Source: Pseudomonadota bacterium
GTDB taxonomy: Bacteria; Desulfobacterota; Desulfobacteria; Desulfobacterales; ETH-SRB1
Assembly: GCA_018897415.1 (NCBI GenBank)
Contig: JAHIKR010000212.1
Coordinates: 1 to 12,540, forward strand
Length of the DNA: 12,540 nt
Direction of reading: 5' to 3'
Part shown: positions 1 through 7,353 of the stretch, one piece after another
Layout: each line of letters starts with the position of its first letter
How positions within the stretch are numbered: position 1 is the first letter of the stretch
Program-made: the position numbers and the translations under genes
Notes under the pieces: model-generated
Told to the model about the DNA's origin: nothing
Seen by the model: only the letters and a program-made list of their open reading frames with translations
Databases searched by the model: none

Positions 1-1
1 C

Positions 2-109
2 AATCTTTACCCAGTTGAATCTTCTTTACCTATTCAACCGGGGCCGGAGGGCTATTTAACTGGGGTTCAAAATAAAATAAATGAAAAGCACACAAAACTG
101 CAAAACTAA
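2..109 (+). CDS. Possible C-terminal end of an unknown upstream gene (partial)
   Basis: This frame is open from the window edge for 35 codons and ends at TAA 107-109. The other two forward frames stop within the first 60 bases. The readable tail includes LYPVESSLPIQPGPEGY and ends in a lysine/asparagine-rich stretch. No motif identifies a family. An open run of this length occurs by chance fairly often, so this is only a candidate for the end of the preceding gene in the cluster. It overlaps an inverted repeat at 11-41, which weakens the coding interpretation. Confidence 0.3.
   Translation, partial: NLYPVESSLPIQPGPEGYLTGVQNKINEKHTKLQN
11..41. repeat. Imperfect inverted repeat (stem-loop)
   Basis: The left arm CCAGTTGAAT (11-20) pairs with the right arm ATTCAACCGG (32-41) at nine of ten positions around an 11-base loop. 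A related inverted match links the left arm to ATTTAACTGGGG at 54-65. There is no U-run after either stem, so it is not a convincing rho-independent terminator. It may belong to the same repeat-rich stretch as the REP-like palindrome downstream. Confidence 0.35.
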
Positions 110-160
110 AGGGCGTCCCTCTTTTCCCCCTCTTTTCCCCACTCGAACAAAACACCGAGC

Positions 161-187
161 AAGGGTCAAACGTAGACTTGACCCCTT
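161..187. repeat. REP-like palindrome
   Basis: A perfect 7-bp inverted repeat, GGGTCAA (163-169) and TTGACCC (178-184), surrounds the 8-base spacer ACGTAGAC. The flanks extend the symmetry to AAGG.../...CCTT with one bulged base. Short palindromes of this build are typical of repetitive extragenic palindromes mobilised by RAYT (Y1-type) transposases. That assignment is inference, because only one copy is seen in this window. Confidence 0.45.
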
Positions 188-195
188 TTCCCTTT

Positions 196-231
196 TTTAT
201 GCTTGACAGAAGGATTATAGGATGTCCCCAA
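196..231 (+). repeat. 36-bp direct repeat, copy 1
   Basis: These 36 bases are identical to 1109-1144. The unit begins TTTATGCTTGACAG and ends GGATGTCCCCAA. It contains an AAGGA Shine-Dalgarno-like motif (210-214) followed 7 bases later by ATG (222-224), so it carries a complete translation-initiation signal. The two copies flank the FkbM gene. Sequence on either side of the copies is unrelated, so the repeat boundaries are sharp. Confidence 0.9.
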
Positions 232-275
232 AGACCCCAAGAATTTACTACATGTTCCAGCTGGATAAGGTTTAA
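222..275 (+). other. Mini-ORF starting in repeat copy 1 (17 aa)
   Basis: ATG 222 has the same AAGGA ribosome-binding site and spacing as the BNR gene start in repeat copy 2. It encodes MSPKTPRIYYMFQLDKV before TAA. The Lys-x-Pro-Arg-Ile start is faintly like the N-termini of REP-associated Y1 transposases, so this may be the stub of a lost transposase. It could equally be meaningless, or a short leader peptide. No function is claimed. Confidence 0.2.
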
Positions 276-307
276 TTTCGATATGTTCTAATCCTAAAAT
301 TGGGGTT

Positions 308-321
308 CGGGCAACAGCCCG
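308..321 (+). repeat. Short GC-rich hairpin upstream of FkbM
   Basis: The sequence CGGGC-AACA-GCCCG forms a perfect 5-bp stem with a four-base loop, ending 32 bases before the proposed FkbM start. No U-tract follows, so a terminator is unlikely. It could affect the 5' leader of the methyltransferase transcript, but nothing in the sequence proves a role. Confidence 0.3.
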
Positions 322-353
322 TCAAGATGTGACACCCGAGACTCGTTTCTAAT

Positions 354-1052
354 GTGCGAAGCTTGATTCGAAAAACTAAACGATTGGTTAAGATCATCGT
401 TGGAAAGAGTTTTTTTCCAAGAATTGATTGCAATTTTAAGAAGGATCGGTTTGGTTCTGAATACGGCGGATGGGACGTTGCCGTAGAAAAAGTCACCAAA
501 GATTCAATAGTTTATTCTTTCGGAATAGGAGAAGATGCTTCTTTTGACATAGAACTAATTGAACGATTCGGATTAGTTGTTCATGCATTTGACCCAACAC
601 CAAAATCGATAGATTGGGTGCATAGACAGAACTTTCCTGAGAGTTTCATAATACACGAATATGGCTTAGCTGATTTCGATGGAGAAGTTTCTTTCAACCC
701 TCCAGAGAACCCTGAATACGTTTCTCATACTATTCTTGATAGACCCTCAACAAAAAAAAACTCAATTACTGTACCAGTTAAAAAGTTAGAAACAATAATG
801 AAAGAATTAGGGCACAATGAAATTGATATTCTCAAGATGGATATTGAAGGGGCAGAATACCAAGCTATTGATCATATGAGTAAATCTAACATTCGACCGG
901 CTCAATTGTTGGTTGAATTTCATCATAGGTTCCCAAACGTGGGTTTAAAGAAGACGAAGGATATGGTTAACAAGCTGAGAAAAATGGGGTACTGTCTCTT
1001 TTCAGTTTCCAGTTCTGGCGAAGAGTTTTGTTTCATACACAAAGCCAGCTAA
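354..1052 (+). CDS. FkbM-family SAM-dependent methyltransferase
   Basis: This is a 232-aa class I methyltransferase of the FkbM type, which usually O-methylates hydroxyls on sugars or natural products and is common in polysaccharide clusters. SAM-binding motif I is visible as YSFGIGEDASFD (residues 54-65). Next come the acidic end of a beta strand (VVHAFDPTP, 75-83) and the hallmark DILKMDIEGAEY (158-169). Length is normal for the family. The start is GTG 354, because an in-frame TGA at 330-332 limits extension and no ATG occurs before the conserved core; its SD is weak. The gene stands alone between two copies of a 36-bp repeat, with 82 bases before the next gene. A likely role is methylation of a sugar in the polymer made by the downstream genes; the acceptor cannot be predicted. 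Confidence 0.85.
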   Translation: MRSLIRKTKRLVKIIVGKSFFPRIDCNFKKDRFGSEYGGWDVAVEKVTKDSIVYSFGIGEDASFDIELIERFGLVVHAFDPTPKSIDWVHRQNFPESFIIHEYGLADFDGEVSFNPPENPEYVSHTILDRPSTKKNSITVPVKKLETIMKELGHNEIDILKMDIEGAEYQAIDHMSKSNIRPAQLLVEFHHRFPNVGLKKTKDMVNKLRKMGYCLFSVSSSGEEFCFIHKAS

Positions 1053-1108
1053 CCAGCGGCTGCAACTGTGCCCTTTATTGATTTAATTAGTTTATTAAAA
1101 ACGCACAC

Positions 1109-1144
1109 TTTATGCTTGACAGAAGGATTATAGGATGTCCCCAA
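1109..1144 (+). repeat. 36-bp direct repeat, copy 2
   Basis: Identical over 36 bases to 196-231. Here the repeat overlaps a real gene: its AAGGA (1123-1127) and ATG (1135-1137) are the ribosome-binding site and start codon of the BNR protein, whose first residues (Met-Ser-Pro) are encoded inside the repeat. The offset between copies is 913 bp, just enough to hold the FkbM gene and its leader. Recombination between copies would remove that gene cleanly. Confidence 0.9.
1123..1127 (+). promoter_or_regulatory. Ribosome-binding site of the BNR gene, supplied by the repeat
   Basis: AAGGA lies 7 bases upstream of ATG 1135, a good Shine-Dalgarno position. The in-frame TGA at 1117-1119 rules out any start further upstream, so this site fixes the start. 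The same site is duplicated at 210-214. Confidence 0.75.
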
Positions 1145-2580
1145 CTTCTTTGAATTATTTTGTAAAGACTCTCCCACTTTTTATTCTGTTTTTTTCTTTA
1201 ATCCTTAGTACACTTACTAATTTAGGATGGTGCGGGGCGTTGCCTTCCCAATCATCTGTAATAGCTGAATTTGATGTTTCATCGTCAAGTATCAATGTTT
1301 TTTCAACTCCCATTGCATGGTTTAACGGTGCAATTTATACAGTCTTAGTTGAAGATCCTGCTGGTTCAAACAATGGGCTAAATCTTCGTACTGTAATCAA
1401 AAAGGGAATTCCAGATAACAAGGGGAATTGGAAATGGACTACTAAATTAATAGAAGAAAATACGTTGGAAGACAAATATCATACGCAACCATCCGTTGGC
1501 ATTGATGAATCAGGATATATTCATGTAGCATACAATATGCACAATATGCCTTGGCAGTATAAAGTTTCAAAAGAACCTGAAGATATATCAGAATTCAAGT
1601 TCCTTGGTGATTTACTGACATTAGAAGAGTTGTCAATAGTGAAGCACCAAAATAGAACTCCTTTTCCCAAAATAGGCTCTGCGGCTATTCCCGGTACACA
1701 GATTACATATCCGGCTTTTTTTAACGACCGAAAGGGCAATCTTTATGTAACATATAGGTTTGCTACAAGGCCAAAACGAAATTGGGTCGAAAGGGGCTTT
1801 GCAGGAGGAGTAGGGAGGTACAATAAAGAAAACAAAGAATGGCAAAATTTAGGAAGAACTGTATTAATTACAAACGATGACGCTGATTTACCGGAGGGTA
1901 TAAAAAAAGTAGAAATACCGACCTTTGCTATGAGCAAGAGATGGTCGGTTTACCTGATTATGCTGCTTTTCGACAAACACAATGCCATGCACCTTTCATG
2001 GACTTGGAGGAAGGGAGGGGCTGGTTCAGACTGCAGTCATCCGAGTTATGCTTTTTCTCCAGACCAAGGGGCATCTTTTTTTCGAGCAAATGGCACAAAG
2101 TATAAATTGTCGATAGGGGTAGCTGATGCTGATGTAGTTAATACACAGGATCAGACAGAAAAATTCTATGCTCCCACATGTTTGGCCTTTGATCCGCTTG
2201 GGCAACCACATGTTTTACTCAATCCAATAGGCGCTTCAAGATTTTTTACAGTATATAATAATTCAAAAAAAATATGGGAAACTTCAAAAAAATCTCCGTT
2301 CGGAGCAACTAAATTATTCATGGATGACAGAGGTACAAGCTGGGCATTTGCCACGGGTTTATACGTATTTGAGCGGAGAAACAATCTTTCGAAATGGAAA
2401 CAGATTTTCAGCAAAAATGATAATTTTGGTTATCCTAAGATTGTACCTGTACCAGAAGAAAGTGGTTTTTTAGTGTACTGCCACCATACTAATGGAAATA
2501 AGGTGAGAATATATTGGATTAAGACACCAAATATGGTTTTTAAAACTACGGGAAATTCTCAAGCTCTCTTAAACCAATAA
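1135..2580 (+). CDS. Secreted BNR-repeat beta-propeller protein (BNR_4-like)
   Basis: A 481-aa exported protein. Residues 1-35 form a signal peptide: a short Lys-containing n-region, a hydrophobic core (LPLFILFFSLILSTL) and a probable cleavage site after CGA (33-35). The mature part has features of BNR_4-type propellers: YHTQPSVGIDESGYIHVAY (115-133) followed by NMHNMPWQY, then ITYPAFF (190-196), LSWTWR (287-292), and a perfect Asp-box S308-x-D-x-G-x-x-F315. Members of this fold include ulvan-type polysaccharide lyases and sialidase-like proteins, so binding or cleavage of a glycan in the periplasm or outside the cell is plausible. Catalytic residues cannot be assigned with confidence. The start codon lies inside a 36-bp repeat. 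Its place directly before the flippase gene suggests a role in processing or remodelling the exported polymer. Confidence 0.75.
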   Translation: MSPTSLNYFVKTLPLFILFFSLILSTLTNLGWCGALPSQSSVIAEFDVSSSSINVFSTPIAWFNGAIYTVLVEDPAGSNNGLNLRTVIKKGIPDNKGNWKWTTKLIEENTLEDKYHTQPSVGIDESGYIHVAYNMHNMPWQYKVSKEPEDISEFKFLGDLLTLEELSIVKHQNRTPFPKIGSAAIPGTQITYPAFFNDRKGNLYVTYRFATRPKRNWVERGFAGGVGRYNKENKEWQNLGRTVLITNDDADLPEGIKKVEIPTFAMSKRWSVYLIMLLFDKHNAMHLSWTWRKGGAGSDCSHPSYAFSPDQGASFFRANGTKYKLSIGVADADVVNTQDQTEKFYAPTCLAFDPLGQPHVLLNPIGASRFFTVYNNSKKIWETSKKSPFGATKLFMDDRGTSWAFATGLYVFERRNNLSKWKQIFSKNDNFGYPKIVPVPEESGFLVYCHHTNGNKVRIYWIKTPNMVFKTTGNSQALLNQ

Positions 2581-2765
2581 TCCTAAGAGTTAAGAAAATA
2601 TTAAAAATGGAGAAAAAAACATAAGGCTGAAAATCCCAAAGATGACTTTTCCCATGCCCGGAATTCTTGATACAAATCAGAGAGCAGTCAAATTCCAAGA
2701 ATGCCATGAATCGAATTACTTTTGTAGTTGATAATTGAATAGAATTTTATAACTTGAGATACTAA
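2581..2765. other. Intergenic gap before the overlapping gene series
   Basis: This is 185 bases of AT-rich DNA without an ORF. It is the only sizeable gap between 1135 and the window end, so the promoter of the downstream overlapping genes is most likely here. TAGAAT at 2740-2745 resembles a -10 box, but I find no matching -35 at normal spacing. No clear terminator hairpin follows the BNR gene. The flippase has only a weak SD (GAGA near 2756). Confidence 0.35.
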
Positions 2766-4025
2766 ATGACGGGAATTAGGAAAGACGTAATATTTGGTTT
2801 TATTGATCAAGCCTTGATCAGCCTTTCAAATTTTATCATAGCTTTTTTTTTAATCCATTGTACCTCTAAAGAAAATTATGGCCTGTATGGCTTAGGCATG
2901 ATTATAGTTTTGTTATTTGTTGGTTTTTCAAATGCTCTAATAACCACACAGATGAGTGTAATTGCACCTGCCAAAGATATTAGCACTCGCGATAAATATT
3001 GTTGTAGTATGTTATTGGGTCAGTTATTAATTTTTTTGCCGATTTTATTCTTGGGAGGTGCGGGTGTCGTAATCTTAGATAAGTGTCATATAGTTAATCA
3101 TTTCGACCATGTATTTTATTTAGCTGTTTGCTCGGCCGTCTTTGGAATGCTATTAAAAGAGTTCTTCAGGCGGTTCTATTATCTGAAGTTACGTCCCCAG
3201 GTAGCGCTGGCTATTGATATATGTCATGTTGCTGCGGTACTCTCCGTGTTAATTCTGGTTGAATTCTTATTACAACCGGATGATTTGCACGTTATTGCAA
3301 TGTTAGCAGTTGCGGGGGGTGCTGGTTTGTCTGGAGTTATAGGCTTTTTAATAGCTAAATTTCCTACACGAATGATTGATCTTAGGTTTGTCGGTGATTC
3401 CTTAAAAGAGGCATGGCAGCAAGGTCGCTGGGCTCTTGGGGGTGTCACTGTAACTTGGTTGCAGAGTCAAAGCTACGTGTATCTTCTCGGTATCTTTGTT
3501 GGCGTGTCCGCTATTGCAGAGGCCAATGCCGCACGCCTTCTTATAGCCCCTATTGCAATGTTGAGTACTAGTATTACCAGCGTAATTTTGCCACGTTTGG
3601 CATTGATGAGAAATAGCGGCAATAGTGCAGAAGTTGAAAGATTAGCACGGAAGGTACTCTATGCCCTAATTTTTGTTGCTGTCATTTATGCTGGGTTTCT
3701 TCTTATTTTCAAGGATCTCATTATTGTTAAGTTGTTCACTTCTACTTATCGCAACATTGGAGTGTTTATCCTTGCGTGGAATTTGGTTTTTGTTTTTCAG
3801 GCTGTTAGGAGCAACAATTCATTGCTACTTCAAGTGTTCAGGAAGTTTCGGGAAATAACACTATCAAATATTGTCAGCTCTTTGGCTGTTTTAGTCTGTG
3901 GTATTTTTCTAATTAGAGAATACGGTGTGTTGGGGAGTATAGCAAACCTCGCATTTGGTGAAATCCTTCTCAGCATTCTTCTTTGGAAAGCGTATAAGAG
4001 AACTAATAAAAACAATGCTTGTTGA
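2766..4025 (+). CDS. wzx: Wzx-like polysaccharide flippase
   Basis: A 419-aa integral membrane protein of the MOP/PST transporter type, which moves lipid-linked repeat units from the cytoplasmic to the periplasmic face of the inner membrane. I count about 12 hydrophobic segments, roughly at residues 10-32, 42-64, 83-104, 116-137, 150-168, 176-197, 224-246, 250-275, 298-320, 332-350, 365-384 and 387-407. The basic loop KEFFRRFYYLKLRP (131-144) is typical of the family, as is the length. No soluble domain is attached. It opens the overlapping gene series, with an 11-base overlap into the GT2 gene. Sequence divergence is normal for Wzx, so the call rests on topology plus context. Confidence 0.8.
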   Translation: MTGIRKDVIFGFIDQALISLSNFIIAFFLIHCTSKENYGLYGLGMIIVLLFVGFSNALITTQMSVIAPAKDISTRDKYCCSMLLGQLLIFLPILFLGGAGVVILDKCHIVNHFDHVFYLAVCSAVFGMLLKEFFRRFYYLKLRPQVALAIDICHVAAVLSVLILVEFLLQPDDLHVIAMLAVAGGAGLSGVIGFLIAKFPTRMIDLRFVGDSLKEAWQQGRWALGGVTVTWLQSQSYVYLLGIFVGVSAIAEANAARLLIAPIAMLSTSITSVILPRLALMRNSGNSAEVERLARKVLYALIFVAVIYAGFLLIFKDLIIVKLFTSTYRNIGVFILAWNLVFVFQAVRSNNSLLLQVFRKFREITLSNIVSSLAVLVCGIFLIREYGVLGSIANLAFGEILLSILLWKAYKRTNKNNAC

Positions 4026-4920
4026 AATCTGTATTGCTACGTATAAGCGCCCTGCGCTCCTAAGAGAGCTTCTTGAGAGTTTAGAGGAGCAGCAAGTTGC
4101 GCCGGGTGTCGAGTTTAGAATAATTGTTGTGGATAATGATAAAAAGTGTTCCGCACGTGATGTTGTAGATGAATTCAAAAACAAAGTATCCACATCAGTT
4201 ATATACGATGTGGAACCTGTTCAAAACATAGCCCTTGCCAGAAATCGGGCACTCTCACATATCGGAGGAGAGTACATCGCCCTTATCGATGATGATGAGA
4301 CCGCTGATGCCCACTGGCTTCAAAATATGATTGATGCCATCAAAAAATATAAAGCAGATATGGTATTTGCTCCGGTTAAACCAATATATGCAAAGAATAC
4401 ACCTAATTGGATTCTCAAGGGCCGTTTTTTTGAACGTAAGCAAAACCAAAGCGGAATAGTGGTAAGCCGTGCAAGAGCAGGCAATGCTCTATTAAAAAGT
4501 GAAATCGTCAAGAAAAACGACTACAGGTTTAATCATAGCTTCGGCTTGTCCGGCGGAGAAGACACAGAGTTTTTTCACCGTCTGTCACTTTCGGGTTATA
4601 AAATGGCCTGGTGTGATTCAGGGGTTGTGTATGAAAAGGTTGGTATAGAAAGAATGTCAATTGGCTGGTTAGTAAAGCGGGCCTTTCGAGGCGGGCAAAC
4701 CTACGCGCGAATATTTGTCCGGTCGTGGCCTTTTGACCGTAAATTGATGTGGTGTTTACAAAAAGTGCTTTATTTGAGCATATGGTGCATGTGTCTTCCG
4801 TTTGCCTGGCTTTACGGCCGTCACTTAGGTGTTTTTGTATTGCAAAAAATAACGGGTCAAATCGGCCAGTTATTGGGAAACACCAAATATCAATATCACG
4901 AGTATGCCGATGACAACTGA
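4015..4920 (+). CDS. GT2-family glycosyltransferase
   Basis: A 301-aa inverting GT-A-fold glycosyltransferase that would add a sugar to the growing lipid-linked unit at the inner face of the membrane. The start is ATG 4015, because it begins directly at the first beta strand (MLVEICIATYKRPALL). The frame stays open to TTG 3955, but that would add 20 residues that lie inside the flippase gene and are not part of the fold. Visible motifs are IIVVDND (46-52), ARNRALSHIGGEYIALIDDDE (about 75-95) with the metal-binding DDD at 92-94, and LSGGEDTEFF (178-187), whose Glu-Asp is the likely catalytic base region. A hydrophobic C-terminal segment (251-276) may anchor it to the membrane. It overlaps the genes on both sides. 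Donor and acceptor are not predictable. Confidence 0.88.
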   Translation: MLVEICIATYKRPALLRELLESLEEQQVAPGVEFRIIVVDNDKKCSARDVVDEFKNKVSTSVIYDVEPVQNIALARNRALSHIGGEYIALIDDDETADAHWLQNMIDAIKKYKADMVFAPVKPIYAKNTPNWILKGRFFERKQNQSGIVVSRARAGNALLKSEIVKKNDYRFNHSFGLSGGEDTEFFHRLSLSGYKMAWCDSGVVYEKVGIERMSIGWLVKRAFRGGQTYARIFVRSWPFDRKLMWCLQKVLYLSIWCMCLPFAWLYGRHLGVFVLQKITGQIGQLLGNTKYQYHEYADDN

Positions 4921-6202
4921 TTTGCGGAAGGAAAGAGCAGCACATGGAATTATTTATATTATTCCATTTTTTTTACTGGTACTAAATAGTGCAATCACTC
5001 TCCAACATGGCCATTCGCATCTTTCTTGGGCCGAGGCTGAAATCGCCTTCATTCGAGATCCTACAACCCTAATTGTTCTTGGCAGCGCTTACCTGATTGC
5101 ATTGATATTGGTGCTAAGAAAAATACGCCAAACCCTTCAGATAGTGCGTAGCCAATTAGTGTACTGTCTTTTTTTGCTATACATTGCCCTGTCCATGTTT
5201 TGGTCTGCCTTTCCAATTAAGGTTTTCATTACATGGGGACACTATGCTGGGTATACACTGATTGCAATTTCCTCTGTTTACTATTATACTAACTTTCCAC
5301 GAAAGTTTTTTTATCACTTGGGGTTCCTTACCGGAGTATCTGTTGCAGGCTCTATTATAGTTTCATTGCTGTTCCCTAATTGGACAATGTTTGATCCTAA
5401 TGGCCGCTGGTATGGCATAACTTCAAACCCAAATACATTGGGCTTAATTTGCCTGCTGTCAATTTGGGCAAATATTGTATCTTTATATATTACCGAATCA
5501 AAAATTATATTCTTATCTAATATTTGCCTCATTGTTTTAGCGATACTTGCTTTAGTTGGCTCAGGTAGTGTCACTTCTATCATACTCTCAGTATTTGTTT
5601 TAAGCTGTGTTCCCATCTTCATGCGAATACATATTAACCACCCAGCAACGCGAATATTGAAACTTTTTTTTATTGTTTGTGGCACAGCACTTGCATTTTC
5701 AGTTTATTTACTAATTCACCCCGAAGGATATAATACTTCGACTATTTTTCATGACTTAGGTCGAGATAGCACCTTCTCAGGCCGTTTAAGACTCTGGCAA
5801 GATGGTTGGAACTTGTTTATGGACAAACCCTGTTTGGGTTGGAGTTTTGATGCATTATTGTCTGTAGTTGCCAAAACGAAATCTAATATTGGCCAATTCC
5901 ACAATGGGTATCTTCACTTGATCATTCGTGGTGGCATAGTGTCGATGATTTTCATTTTATTCATGATAGTTGATTTATTTCTTTGTCTTCGGTCTTTTGC
6001 ACACTATCAGTTTAAGATTTCTATCGGTTTTTTAATCATTGTTATTGCTATACTGGCCCATAATATAACAGAAGCTTCCATTGCACGTTCCACCCACATT
6101 TTTTGGTTCCTTTTTGTTTTTGTCTACTTTTATTTGAAAAACTTTCTTTATAACCAAAGGAAAGGTTTTAAAAAAATTGAAAATTATAAATGGGGAAAAT
6201 GA
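4904..6202 (+). CDS. O-antigen polymerase/ligase-family membrane protein (Wzy/WaaL type)
   Basis: A 432-aa polytopic membrane protein with about ten or more hydrophobic segments. The Wzy_C signature is visible: SGRLRLWQDGWNLF (292-305), then LGWSFDA (311-317), a periplasmic loop, and FHNGYLHLIIRGG (332-344), where His333 is the conserved loop histidine. Such proteins either polymerise lipid-linked repeat units (Wzy) or transfer the polymer to lipid A core or a protein (WaaL, PglL-like). Sequence alone does not separate these, but the location next to a Wzx-like flippase favours polymerase. The start is ATG 4904; ATG 4910 is equally possible and both overlap the GT2 gene. Confidence 0.82.
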   Translation: MPMTTDLRKERAAHGIIYIIPFFLLVLNSAITLQHGHSHLSWAEAEIAFIRDPTTLIVLGSAYLIALILVLRKIRQTLQIVRSQLVYCLFLLYIALSMFWSAFPIKVFITWGHYAGYTLIAISSVYYYTNFPRKFFYHLGFLTGVSVAGSIIVSLLFPNWTMFDPNGRWYGITSNPNTLGLICLLSIWANIVSLYITESKIIFLSNICLIVLAILALVGSGSVTSIILSVFVLSCVPIFMRIHINHPATRILKLFFIVCGTALAFSVYLLIHPEGYNTSTIFHDLGRDSTFSGRLRLWQDGWNLFMDKPCLGWSFDALLSVVAKTKSNIGQFHNGYLHLIIRGGIVSMIFILFMIVDLFLCLRSFAHYQFKISIGFLIIVIAILAHNITEASIARSTHIFWFLFVFVYFYLKNFLYNQRKGFKKIENYKWGK

Positions 6203-7353
6203 CTATGGAGCCACAAACCAAGGTGCTAATATTTCATCCTGCTCTTGCCCCCTATCGGGTGAGTATATTCAATGAGCTGTCAAACTTATTAAATTTAAAG
6301 GTGATATTCCTTAGAGACAATTTACTAAACCAAAAATTTGATCAAAAGCTTCTTAGGTCTCTCTTAAAATGCAATCATGACTTTTTACTTTCAGGCTTTG
6401 ATATTAGAAGCCGAGCTTTTCGATGGGGTATTACTAAGGCGATTTCTAAGTTTAACCCAGATGTTGTAGTTTGTATGGAATATTCCCCTATCACGCTTTG
6501 GATTTCACTCCAGAAACTTTGCAGAATTAACAAACGGTGGAGACTAACGATATGGACTGCTGACAATATCGACATGTGCAATAGTTGCAGTTGGTTAAGA
6601 TCTCTGGCAAGGAAAACGGTGTTGAGCGTTGCAGATAGCATGATTGTTTACAGCAAATCAGTCAAAAGTCGGTATACTAAATACGGTGTCTCATCTTCAA
6701 AAATTGGTATATGCCCTAATATTCAGAGAGAAGATACTTTTCGTAATTCCTTAAGTAACTACCTCTCAATAGCTAACAGGTTGATTGCGGAACGCTCATT
6801 GAATGGCAAGCGGATCGTCTTGTTCGTTGGAAGACTGGTCAAAATCAAAGGAGTGGATCGTTTGCTGAAGGCATTCATAGAAGTTAGTAAAAGTGTTCCT
6901 GATTCTTTGCTGGTAATTGTTGGGGACGGGCCGGAAAGATTAACTCTTGAAAAGCTGGCATTGCGTAGCGGGATAAAAGAGCAAGTTATATTTGAAGGAC
7001 GTCTTGAGGGAGCTGATCTGCTCGTCTGGTATCTTTTAGGCGATTTGTTTGTCCTGCCGAGCCATCATGAACCTTACGGCGCTGTTGTGAATGAAGCGCT
7101 TATGGCTGGGATGCCGGTACTTTGCTCTAACCGTGCGGGAGCATCTGATTTAATTTGTGAAGGCAAAAACGGATATATTTTTGATCCCTATGACACTTCA
7201 AGACTTGCACGTCTAATAATCGAACAGTTGCGAAATAAATCTCTTGTACAGGAAAAAATCAAACTTCGCCAAAGTTTAATGCCGATTTCTTTTAATGAAA
7301 GTGTTCAAGGATTTGTACAGGCTGTAAATTATGCATTCACAACGCCAAATTGA
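6199..7353 (+). CDS. GT4-family glycosyltransferase (first)
   Basis: A retaining GT-B-fold glycosyltransferase of about 384 aa. The N-terminal half begins VLIFHPALAPYRVSIFNELS, the usual GT4 acceptor-domain start. The C-terminal donor-binding domain has LFVGRLVKIKGVDRLL (Arg and Lys contacting the nucleotide phosphates), VIVGDGPE, and the E-x7-E motif HEPYGAVVNEAL. It ends with the family's usual C-terminal helix. Three in-frame ATGs are available at 6190, 6199 and 6205. I chose 6199 because it forms an ATGA overlap with the upstream stop, but 6205 has better spacing to GGGGA (6192-6196). It probably adds one sugar of the repeat unit in the cytoplasm; the sugar is unknown. Confidence 0.88.
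   Translation: MTMEPQTKVLIFHPALAPYRVSIFNELSNLLNLKVIFLRDNLLNQKFDQKLLRSLLKCNHDFLLSGFDIRSRAFRWGITKAISKFNPDVVVCMEYSPITLWISLQKLCRINKRWRLTIWTADNIDMCNSCSWLRSLARKTVLSVADSMIVYSKSVKSRYTKYGVSSSKIGICPNIQREDTFRNSLSNYLSIANRLIAERSLNGKRIVLFVGRLVKIKGVDRLLKAFIEVSKSVPDSLLVIVGDGPERLTLEKLALRSGIKEQVIFEGRLEGADLLVWYLLGDLFVLPSHHEPYGAVVNEALMAGMPVLCSNRAGASDLICEGKNGYIFDPYDTSRLARLIIEQLRNKSLVQEKIKLRQSLMPISFNESVQGFVQAVNYAFTTPN

Larger units (their letters stand above)
110..353. other. Non-coding, repeat-rich region upstream of the FkbM gene
   Basis: No convincing gene lies here. In order it contains a pyrimidine-rich tract (about 113-140) with repeated CTCTTTTCCCC units, a REP-like palindrome (161-187), copy 1 of the 36-bp direct repeat (196-231), an 18-codon mini-ORF beginning inside that repeat, and a small hairpin (308-321). 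The succession of palindrome, repeat and initiation signal looks like the remnant of a small mobile or REP-associated element, but no transposase is present. Confidence 0.5.

Noticed and set aside
11..65. Rho-independent terminator at the left edge
   Set aside because: Stems exist, but none is GC-rich and followed by a run of T on the + strand.
1116..1121. TTGACA in the 36-bp repeat as a promoter -35 box
   Set aside because: It lies only 14 bases before the BNR start codon, leaving no room for a -10 box and transcript start. In copy 1 there is also no good -10 at 17-base spacing.
3955..4014. N-terminal extension of the GT2 gene from TTG 3955
   Set aside because: It would add 20 residues encoded within the flippase C-terminus. 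The GT-A fold begins exactly at ATG 4015.
4529..4945. 138-codon ORF on the - strand
   Set aside because: It lies opposite the GT2 gene and its junction with the ligase-family gene. The protein has no recognisable motif, whereas the + strand shows full GT2 motifs.
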